A DNA stretch of 64,000 nucleotides from Diadema setosum (Eukaryota; Echinodermata; Echinoidea; Diadematoida; Diadematidae): the NCBI GenBank assembly GCA_033980235.1, contig CM067069.1, positions 20,952,650 through 21,016,649 of the forward strand. Reading direction: 5' to 3'. This document shows positions 46,831-56,500 of the stretch, piece after piece (position 1 is the first letter of the stretch; the number at the start of each line of letters is the position of its first letter). The translations under genes were made by a program, and so were the position numbers. The notes beneath the pieces are model-generated. The model was not told the origin of the DNA. It was given only the letters and a program-made list of their open reading frames with translations, and ran no database searches.

Positions 46831-47054
46831 AAAACTGACTCTTGACAAGATAATTCGCAACGTGCAAGTTTATACATGTAGAAGTATCGCCTTCGTGGCA
46901 TCTGCTCAATTAGCAGGGAACAGCCAAAATATTAATAGCATAGCCGCCTGCACTGATCATGCAGAGAGATAGAGAGAAGTGCACGGATGGTTGAGGCTGC
47001 GCTTCATGATCATTGAGTCAGCAGCAGCGTGCAGTGCGTCCCCTCGCGCCATAC

Positions 47055-47251
47055 TAGTTTGCAGGCACAAACCCTTGTTGGTCGTATAGGAGTCTGCATG
47101 CGCCAAGACTAATACACGCACCACTACACTGCATCCTCTCCCATTGGGAGAAGCTTCAACACAGGGCCTATGGGACAGTGCCAAAGTGGTGCATGTAGTA
47201 GTCTTGGCGCAGACTCCTTTACGACCAACAAGGGTTTGTGCCTGCAAACTA
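47055..47251. mobile_element. Mutator-like foldback MITE with 9-bp target duplication
   Basis: The perfect 9-bp duplication GCGCCATAC lies at 47046-47054 and 47252-47260. Between them is a 197-bp hairpin: TAGTTTGCAGGCACAAACCC at the left and GGGTTTGTGCCTGCAAACTA at the right, with arms continuing through TTGTTGGTCGTA and GCGCCAAGACTA. Arms are about 73 bp and the loop about 58 bp. A 9-bp duplication is the Mutator/MULE hallmark. Confidence 0.85.
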
Positions 47252-47260
47252 GCGCCATAC

Positions 47261-47730
47261 GGCCACGGCGTACTTTCAAATGCAATGCTGTACAAACTGG
47301 TGGAGCTCATGAATGTTACTCTACAGGCGCTCGAAAAGGAAGGACGAGAACAGCAAAACAGTATGTTTCAATTGCGATAAATCTGTTTGGTTCATCGAAT
47401 AATATTCGAGTTACATGATGAACTTTACGATGCTAAATTGATATCCGGAGTAGTTTTAGTTTTAGACAATAGTTTAATAGATTGTAGTCCCACCTATACG
47501 CACAGGTGTCAGTTACTCGTTTGCTATCAAAGTTACGAAAAAACAACAGCCGCGTGCCATCATCATGCATGTCCACGCATTTATACGTTTATGCGTTGGC
47601 TTTATACTAGTCTAAATTCATAATTTTGATGGGTTTCTGTTGAAAAACAAAAAACAACCCTAGGCCTACTACTAGTATTAGTATCTGCCAGCCGTCTGTA
47701 AAACAGAGCCCGAATGCCGAACGCGATAAC
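47261..47730. other. intergenic, nothing recognised
   Basis: Flank between two transposons. No gene recognised. Confidence 0.4.
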
Positions 47731-47734
47731 TTAA

Positions 47735-49712
47735 AGGTGCATGGACTGGTCCCGGGGTGGTATTCTGTAAGGGCGATCCTTATTTCGATCCTAGTGTTAG
47801 GAGCGCGCGTAGGACAGAGAATAGGATACCCTTATGTTAGGACAGGCAAAATCGGTATTCTGTAAGCCTGTCCTAAGCCTATCCTAGTAGGACAGTCATT
47901 TAGACCGGGTCTATGAATAATGAATATTAATGATGAAAGACGGGACACGCCGGACGCAGTATCTATAAGCCAATCATCTGGCTAATTTTACGCAATGCGT
48001 GCCCAAGATCTACATTGCTCAAGAGTGCGCTTCACGCAGCTCTACTGTGCGAGGAGTTAAAAATGTATTGTCAGTCTAATTTTACAGTTAAGAATACAAT
48101 TTTGATTATCAACGCTTTAGCCCACCATAATATAATGTAGACCTTACGAGTTCCAGTAATTTGCATTTGAAGTTTTTGCAGAAATTAGCTCAAATTTTGA
48201 ACTTTTGGAGGATGTTAGGGTAAACTGGGATATTATCACTGCCAAACTTCGCCCTTAATTCAAAGTTATGATAAAATATATACGCTCACATTATTCTATG
48301 ATTGATATGCTTGTAATAATAATGTCTTGCTTATAGTTACTGTTTGTCCCACTTAAACCAAACCAATGTTCCACTTCTCTCAGGAAAAAAACAAAACAAT
48401 GATAACACAAATATGAGACTTATAGGAAATAGTGTAGCAATTAGTCTTAACAATAATGTGCGCGTATGGATCGTAGCGTTACTAGTACTTTATTCTTCAC
48501 GCAACCTAGAAGCGCACTGCGTACGTATCTTTTTCTTTATTACTAGATCTAAGTAGCAACGACTTCGAGGGTCACGTAATGTCGACGGCGAACAGGCTAC
48601 TTGCACTGCATCTGCATGACGTTCGGGCTGACGTTGAGCATAATAATAATGATAATAATAATAATAATAATGATAATAATAATATAACAATAATAATAAT
48701 TATTATTATTATTATTATCATTCATTATGATAATAGCTTTTGTTGTTATTGTGTACATAATGTACTTTTGATTTATTTTGTGCCGAATAAATTGAAGTGT
48801 GAATTGAATTGAAAATGGCAAACAACAAACAAATAAACACATACCAGCCAGATAAAGAATACAATTGTTTCAAACATTATAGACTGCAGTTCTAGAATCC
48901 TCAGTATGAGAGGAACAGATAACTCTGTTACACGATTCATGTATTTATTTTCTTGTTCATGAATGTACAAAATAAGAGACAGTACATGTAGGTCGTCAGT
49001 AGGCCTATATACGCAATAGCCCGGCCTAAAGCGCCAGAGAAAGAATGCCTAGAGGCTATCCTTATTTTTGCTCCTAAAGTTGATCCTACTTGTGCTTACA
49101 GAATACCACTTATCTTAAGATCTCATTAACATCTAATTACATCTAATTAACATCAAGTTACGCCCCTATCCTAAACTGGGAGAGAAATAAGGATCCCTGA
49201 CGTCACTATCCTATTTCTCCTCCTATGCGCGATGTTACAGAATGCCAATCGCGTATTTAGGAGCAAGAGCTGTCCTAGGATCCTTACAGAATACCACCCC
49301 AGGTGTTTTAGTCAAATGCGTACGCGGGCACACGGCGCAAGTTTCCTATAGAGACCTACGCTATCGACTCCTCTTTAGCGCTTACGCTGAGGCCCACTTC
49401 CCCAAGTCCGAAGAAGTCCGATTCACTGTAGCCAGTGGTCCGATCATAGTTCGGCTCTTGATTCGGCTAAGGGGGATGACAGCTTTAGCAAACTTCTTTT
49501 GGTGATGTCATTTAACAAGCACATATGCATGCACCCTGGCATTACTACAGACTGCGCGATGCGCAGAGAAGACAACGAAGGCAACGTTACTTAGGAACAC
49601 CTACGCACTTTACTCTTGATTACAGTTCAACTTCGGTAATCTTCGTATCAATGCTAACGGTGATCGGCAGTATCATCAACAGCGCCCTCTACACTACCGG
49701 GACTATGCACCT
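47735..49712. mobile_element. piggyBac-like element with TTAA ends, containing an inner inverted-repeat element
   Basis: TTAA at 47731-47734 and 49713-49716 flank AGGTGCAT...GGTCCCGG at the left and ATGCACCT (preceded by CCGGGACT) at the right, a short imperfect inverted end. Inside, GGGGTGGTATTCTGTAAGG at 47755 is mirrored by CCTTACAGAATACCACCCC ending at 49300. The word GGTATTCTGTAAG recurs inside the left end and ACAGAATRCCA recurs two more times before the right end. The centre holds an AAT microsatellite (about 48640-48720). No transposase frame. Confidence 0.6.
48638..48722. repeat. (AAT)n/(ATT)n microsatellite
   Basis: AAT repeats with GATAAT variants turn into ATT repeats, making a self-complementary tract. 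The Asn and Tyr/Ile frames here are not genes. Confidence 0.9.
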
Positions 49713-49716
49713 TTAA

Positions 49717-50139
49717 CCGTGTACAAGTTTTCTTATTTGACGTTGGGACATGTGATGACATAAATGGAACCCTGGGGTACCAAATAAATATCAACCATTT
49801 TGTTGAATTATTATTTTTTTTTAAAGGATGTACTCTAGGTTGCCAAAAAGTGGGATGGTGCTGGAGCTAGCACGCGCTAGCCACTGCACTGCACTGAAGC
49901 ACATGGTCCAGTTAAGTGACAAGTCCTGTCCAAATCCTAGATGTCTTATACTACCCCAAAAATGAAGCCACCTTGGCATGTCAAAGAAATGTCTATCCCA
50001 TTGGATACAGTTCAGTGCTTTGGCCGCCATGTTTTTTTGCTCTCCTGAACATTTGACATTTTGTAGAGGTCTTGTCGCCCAGGCCCGGCGACGACATGCT
50101 ATTGCTAGCACAGCATACCATGCATGCATGTATAGTATA
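49717..50139. other. intergenic spacer upstream of torsin cofactor 2
   Basis: No gene recognised. Confidence 0.35.
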
Positions 50140-50325
50140 CAGTGCACTCCCGTTATAACGAACACGGTTATAACGAAATTCCGGTTACAACGAAATAAAA
50201 TTTAGGGCCGCAACATTATCAACTCTATGTATTTTTATTGTTTATTCATTCGGTTATAACGAAATTTCGTTATAACGAAAGAAAACTGCCGGTCCCGAGG
50301 ACTTCGTTATAACGGGAGTCCACTG
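50140..50325 (+). mobile_element. pogo/Tigger-type MITE, ATAACGA family, copy 1
   Basis: The 186-bp element is flanked by TA. Its ends are CAGTGCACTCCCGTTATAAC and GTTATAACGGGAGTCCACTG, and GTTATAACGAAA words fill both subterminal regions. It ends 263 bp before the start codon of torsin cofactor 2 and probably sits in its 5' intron or promoter. A decayed copy is at 61246-61414. Confidence 0.9.
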
Positions 50326-50588
50326 TAACATGCAGTGGCATGGGAATGACTATGTACACGCACACACAGTGCATTTCTCTGCGGCTGTCCTCGAGTGGAC
50401 GTGAGGTGGTGCCGCGCTGCACAACACGGTACCCAGGGGAGGATTTTTTTCTGTTTTTTGTTTTTTTTTTCCTGTTGCAAACCCTGTAAGCCATGCAGTT
50501 TATAGTAGAGAATATAGAATTAAATAGAATGTTGGTTATTAACTTCAAAAAATTTTTGGTTTCCTTTTCTTTTTTATTTTACTGTTAG

Positions 50589-51821
50589 ATGCCAAGTTCA
50601 CCTAGACTTAATCATAAACGCTACAACTTAAGAAAGCGTTCATCAAGACCAAACTATGATGAAACCACAGCTTCTGAGAATGATGCAAACAACTCTGGGT
50701 CCGAAACTGATTCATCTGAGCATGACAACACGCTTTCTGGAAGAAACCCACCTCCTGCCGCAGATGCACCATCTGGCATGGACACATCACCTGAACCTGG
50801 TGCAGACACCACTCTAACTACCATCAGTGGAGCAACTGACAAGGATGGAAATGAAACTCTCAGTGATAGTCTACCTAAAGCATCGAGAAGAAGGGGCATC
50901 ACAAGAACTTTAGAGAAAGACGATTGTGAAGTGGAAAAGTTGGCTCCTCCTACAATGCATCGTTCTAACCAAAATGATACAGTGGAAGAGCCAAAGGGGA
51001 AGCATGAACATCTACCTTTACCTGATAACAAGCAAAACCATGTAAAGCAAGGGAACTGTGTAGGTTATTTTGTACTTATATTTCTTCTTCTCATTGTTCT
51101 TCTTATATTAAAGGTATACTTCTTCGACAGTCATGATTTTCATGATGCTGGTGCCAATACTGCTGACATAAGTAAAGAAATTAGCACAATACCAATACCA
51201 GAGCGTTGGGAAAGACTCAAATTGGAGCTAGAATCCTTAAAGCAAAGTCACAGTGACATTGACAGTAACTTTTGGGATCTTATTGTTGGTCCGTCATGGA
51301 GTCATGTGCGAGGAGTCAAGTCCCCCATTAGACCAGTGGTTTTGATGTTGGTGGCACAGTCTGATTCGCCAAAACTTAGCAGAGTTTCATCAGCTATAGC
51401 TTCATTATTTTCTAGAGTATTTAGTGCTAATGAAGAAAGTATTGTAGAGATTTTTGGGAATGATTATTTCTCAAAAGAATCTGGCCAAGCAAAGTTAGCA
51501 ATAGATACCAAACTAAGGACAGATTTTGATAAGGGTAAAAAAGTAGCACTTATTCAGGATTTTGACAAACTTCCAGCATGCTCCATTCTATTGTTCCATA
51601 GTTACTGTGACAATGAATATGCCCCTTACCAAGATGCAGTTCTAATATTTACAGTTCAACTCAATTTTACACTGCCACTGGATGCAGGACAAAAACTTGT
51701 AGAAGAATCCCTTCAGGAGCATCTTGCACAGGTGTGGTCACAATGCCCAGAGGAACTTTCCAGTGATAAAATAATGGCTATGCACAGCAGAGTGTCTAAT
51801 AACATTGTCTACATCAAGTAG
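50589..51821 (+). CDS. TOR1AIP: LAP1/LULL1-like torsin-activating membrane protein, paralogue 2
   Basis: An intact 410-residue frame. The ATG follows a splice acceptor directly (TTTTATTTTACTGTTAG then ATG), so an untranslated exon, or a short coding one, lies upstream. Residues 1-150 are polar, with a basic start containing YNLRKRSSR. A membrane span lies at about 157-179 (VGYFVLIFLLLIVLLILKVY). The luminal domain, about 205-410, has VVLMLVAQSD, LIQDFDKLPACSILLFHSYC and DNEYAPYQDAVLIFTV, collinear with paralogue 1. Arg401 in HSRVSNNIV is the arginine-finger position. N359-F-T is a possible glycosylation site. It should activate torsin ATPases in the ER or nuclear envelope. The coding sequence is AT-rich like its surroundings, unlike paralogue 1. 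No intron or frame break. Confidence 0.88.
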   Translation: MPSSPRLNHKRYNLRKRSSRPNYDETTASENDANNSGSETDSSEHDNTLSGRNPPPAADAPSGMDTSPEPGADTTLTTISGATDKDGNETLSDSLPKASRRRGITRTLEKDDCEVEKLAPPTMHRSNQNDTVEEPKGKHEHLPLPDNKQNHVKQGNCVGYFVLIFLLLIVLLILKVYFFDSHDFHDAGANTADISKEISTIPIPERWERLKLELESLKQSHSDIDSNFWDLIVGPSWSHVRGVKSPIRPVVLMLVAQSDSPKLSRVSSAIASLFSRVFSANEESIVEIFGNDYFSKESGQAKLAIDTKLRTDFDKGKKVALIQDFDKLPACSILLFHSYCDNEYAPYQDAVLIFTVQLNFTLPLDAGQKLVEESLQEHLAQVWSQCPEELSSDKIMAMHSRVSNNIVYIK

Positions 51822-53059
51822 ACTGCAAGCAGTTTTGGGGTGAATATACTTAAATGTGTTTTATATTCAAAATACGGTCATTGGTGTGGTGCATGACATA
51901 GATGTATGCATACTGAGTACCAGAGAAAACAAGGCATCACATCTACTGCACTTGTAGTCATACTGTATATTCCATTCCAATTTCAAAGAAAAAAAATGTT
52001 AAAGCCAATTTACAAGATCAGTTTTTATCCACGATACATGCATATTTTTTCCAATATTATCCAATAGCCCATCTTTGTTGTTGTTTTGTTCTTGCCAACT
52101 GTTGGGAGGTGGGCTAGGGGATCTGTATGGCCTCTGCACATCGTCTGCGTGTTGTCCATCATTTTTCATCCATCACCAATACAGTATCACATTTTACCTG
52201 CGCTGCTTTCTTGTAACAAGCTTAGTGACTTTGAAACCATTTCTCCAAATGTGACCAGATTATAGCAGAGATGCACATACTATATTATATATAGGGGATC
52301 TTGTTATCATGGAGCTGTCTGAGATGACATGCTATGGTCACTGATAAATTAAGGTCAAATTTTATCATGTAAGTCTTTCTTGGTATTGCCTTGTCCATGT
52401 CTTTTCATTTCAGTGAGCAGCAACAAATGTATCACCAATCTTGATTGATACAAGTACATGTGTAGGTGCGCTTTGTGAATCTACATTGTACATTTTGCTT
52501 TCCCTCCATTTTTGTGTCTGTGTCTCTGTCTAGGTGGTCACCAAACTTCTGTTATTTACTTTGGTATAATCCACTAACATTAATACCATTCTGTCTATAA
52601 TTCTTGAATGCAATTGTCAAATGCAACCAAGTTTGAGTCATACAAGTGTAGGTTCTTTGTGTGAACGTACAAGTTTTATGTTGATAGAGCACTGTCAATG
52701 TTAAAGGTCATGTGATCAACTTTGCACTTTCAAAGTCAATCTGCCATTCACAATATGACATTCCCCCAAATGATGCCAAATCCACCCTCATTTTCCATTG
52801 CAATGAATGTAATTTTGTCATACACACAGACACATAAATGCTCACTTACTTGTGAAGATTATCAATTTGTGTAACACAGACACATGTATACTGTAAGTAC
52901 AGGTCGTACACATGTACATTGTTATGTTTGTAGTACATACGCCCATGTGTATGTCTTCTAGCTACATGTACCTAGTCAGTAGAATACAGTTCTGCTACAT
53001 ACTGTAATTGTGGCATTGATTCACGTGAACCACCCAACTCTTCAGTCAAACCAATAACA
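51822..53059 (+). other. 3' region of torsin cofactor 2 and spacer
   Basis: Probable 3' UTR first, then spacer. No canonical AATAAA was seen in the first kilobase, and no other gene. Confidence 0.35.
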
Positions 53060-53231
53060 TTTGTGGTACAAACTTTCATGAATGGCTATGACAATCTCGC
53101 GAGTACCTGCCATACCACATGTACTAGCATTCAATGCTGCAGACGAAAACTTTCGTGTACATTTTACTTTCCCTAATTTTGTCTACTCGCAAAGGTTTAA
53201 TGCACACAAACATTTCTGGTTTTGCAGTATA
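53060..53231. repeat. degenerate MITE-like repeat, ACAGTA-ended family, copy 3
   Basis: AATGCACACAAACATTTCTG then GTTTTGCAGTA at the right end, and GCATTCAATGC internally, match copies at 22085 and 30838. Confidence 0.45.
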
Positions 53232-53402
53232 TAGTGATTATGAAGAAAAGCATAATGCTTCATCACTTTAAGCGCTGGATATATGCTCACGAGTGAAGGT
53301 TTTGAGTCCTGATCTGGCCTCATATAATATCTCTGACTATCATGCTACATATGTACATACACACTGCTTCAGCTCAGATGGCTTCCAATTTGTCCTGGCT
53401 TG

Positions 53403-53564
53403 TTAATTGGAATTAGCCTTGTTAGTGTTCCCCTTCCTCAGCAACTTCCACTGGGAATACTTCAGTAGTGTGTTCTCTACATCCCATGGTTCAGAAGCTA
53501 AGGTTAGCTTCAGTCTGATGGCCCTCCGTTGCCTTTCTTTTGTGCTTTTGTTTTGCCGTAGATA
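53403..53564 (-). CDS. possible minus-strand terminal exon, family unknown
   Basis: An acceptor-like ATAATCAACAG precedes a phase-0 open segment of 53 codons ending in TAA at 53403-53405. It reads YLRQNKSTKERQRRAIRLKL, then ASEPWDVENTLLKYSQWKLL, then RKGNTNKANSN. The amphipathic, charged look and good synonymous-codon variety are coding-like. I recognise no family, and upstream exons are not identified. It could be an orphan exon, a pseudogene fragment or chance. Confidence 0.28.
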   Translation of the reverse strand, partial: YLRQNKSTKERQRRAIRLKLTLASEPWDVENTLLKYSQWKLLRKGNTNKANSN

Positions 53565-56500
53565 CTGTTGATTATGTTGGTCTATCATAAATGCAAACTG
53601 ATAGATTAAATACCCTGTACATGTACAAGCAGTGACATGATATACATACATTATTTGTACAGGTGTACATGTGTATTGACCTTTGAACAAATCACTGTCT
53701 TACTGTACATTGTTTAGTACACGAAATTCATTAGCATTTGTGTGTTTGTGTGCAGGTCATGTACAGTCAGCCTTGCCTAAGTTGAATCTGTTTGGATTGA
53801 AGAAGTATGTATCTTTGACTTGATAAACAGAAAATATGACTTGTACAGTGTATGAGGGATATACAGATCAATAGAATACTAAAAGATAAGAGGACTTGAA
53901 AACACCATAGACTTTGATAGGCAATTATTCAATTTAAGCAATGTTGACTCTATGTCTTATAAATATTAAAGATATGTATGTTGGTACAATGTACAATGTG
54001 AATTCCTGTATCTCCAGCTCTCTCCTGACATCAGTGTTAATCAGACTGTATTGTCACACAATCTGTATCTATATGTATGATGATCACACTGCCCTACAAA
54101 TACTGAAAAACAAAACCATGTTAACTACGTACATGTATCCTTCAGAAATAACCCTCTTGTGAATTTCTGTACATTTTAATGACAAGAATGTCTGAAGACA
54201 TGCAGGTGTCAAAGATGATTAAAAATATAATGCATATAGCCAAGGAATATGAATGTTTATTTTTTTAATCAGTTTTCAGTAGAAGAAAATCAGTTCCTTT
54301 CACCAAGAGATATTAACAGGTACAGACAAATCCTATTACAGTGTATAACAAATATGGGTGCATACAAGAAAATCTTGTTTAGTATGAGAGGATTTTACCT
54401 GTGACACTGAAATTATTTCCCCGAGTCACTTTGTTCATTTTATTTTAAGGAGGTTTCATTATAACTAGAAAATTCTTTTGGTCCAATGAGTATTGACATG
54501 GTGATTCCATCTCATGTTTTGGGCAAGTGTAACCCACAGAATATTTTTTATAACCAGGATTTGAAGTTTACTCTTATCATCTTTTGAACAGAGAATGAAG
54601 AGTCAGAATATAATTGCAATCTCACTTTTAAAACAAAACATTTTTTATCAACATTGGAGTAAAAGAAAATGCTTATATGACTTTAAATTGCTGATATAGT
54701 GTACATTGTATCTTGTTTTGGATATATTGTCAGTTGCCAATTTCCACTAGGTGTCATATACAGTACACTTAATTCTGTTTCACTGTCAATCATACATCTC
54801 GTGCAGACAAAGGCCTCTAGTTGACAGTGACTGACAAAGTCAAATACAGAAATAGTCATGCCTTGCATGATTCTGTAATTAATTAAACTCCTCTCAATTA
54901 CATTATACATTGAAAATGAAGCTGCCATATGTACTGATCATTACTGCCTTTGAGCTGTCACCATCTCCCCAAAATGAAAACCCGGTTTTGAATATGTGTG
55001 AATAAACCATGTTGGCACATGTAACATTATGTTCATGCAATGTTTGTTTGTTGTGTTTTTTCAGCTCTGACTGCCTGACAGTGTCACTGTGAATTAATGA
55101 AGGGCTCGACACTAACTCTTTTGGGCCAGTGAAATCTTTAAATCTTAAATTCTAGTGGCACAAAATAAAAGCGAAAGTAACAATTTAGTTGTATTTTAAA
55201 TTTTATTTGCTCAATCGGGTCACAAAATGTATCTCTTGGCCCAACAGCAATTTTATTGGCCCTAGGTCACTGCTAATGTCAAGCCCTATAATTCAGGTAA
55301 AACTAAATTGAGGATGGGTTGATTTTGCCAACATGCATTTCCCATAGACACTTACCCGAGTATACTCACGACTTGTCATTGGTGCATCAAAGGGTTAAAC
55401 ACCCATGTCAGCTGGTGTAGGTAGCTGTGCATGTAGCACAAAATACATACATGTGAGTACTTGGTGCTGCATGCACACAATGACATCCCTTATAATGTTT
55501 GAGGCCAAGAGAGTGAGGAATGGAAAAGGTACAGTAGTGTAAAAGTGTAAGGCTTCTGAGGAGAATACATACTTGCGTGTAGCTCCCCCTCCCCCATACA
55601 CACACACAGTGGATGAATTGAGCTGAGAAATATTTGGTCAAATACAATGATTGGCCTGATGGTTGGACCATAATTGAGAGAGATAGAAGGAAAGAGAGGA
55701 GGGAGAAAATGTATAAGAGGAGATATTGTGAAAGCATGACAGAAAAGTAAATGAGTGGTAAATGGAAATAATGAAACAACTTTACTTTAGGACATTACAA
55801 AACTTTTATTTCTTTAGTGATTTCTCAAATTTTCATTTTTTATGGACAAGAAATGTTTCAGGTTCACGATGTGCAGCTTATACCTCATGGACACTGCATT
55901 TTAGGCTGTGCTGAATATGGGATAGAACTGATAGCACAGTTTCTGTCAAATATAAATAAACTTCAAAGCAGAGTACAGAATATGAATTAATTTCTCTTGA
56001 TCATGCAAACTGGGTAGGAAGTCAGGATTGTTCAATGAGCACTGCACAATACTTTAATACATGTACCTACACAAAGGGACTGCTGTTTGATTTACAGTAC
56101 ATGTATATAATGTAAACTTCTGATATTTTCCTTTCCTTCACATTGAGGTTTTTTTTTTACATAATTGTGACTATAGTACATGAGTTGTCAATGGAGATTT
56201 GCATGACTTGAGAGGCCACTGCATATTCTACATATTACTTAATCTCTTGAGAACAGTTTGTATCTTGCAGGCATATCATATTTGTAAAACTGCACTGTGC
56301 ATACTATTACTATAGGACAAGTGTAATACACTTGTATATTAAGCTGCAAATTTTGTAAGTGCTAATTCAGATGCGGACTCTATACGAACACATTCTTGCA
56401 ACTACACTAACACTTGTATGAGAGATTTACAGACATGATGAGATCAAAATTTATTATGACATGACCATAAAGATATATCCTAAACACTTGATAAGTTTCG
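53565..56500. other. intergenic, nothing recognised
   Basis: AT-rich spacer with many TACATGTA words. No gene or clear repeat. Confidence 0.4.

Noticed and set aside
48579..48842. Asn- and Tyr-rich ORFs
   Set aside because: They are translations of the AAT/ATT microsatellite.
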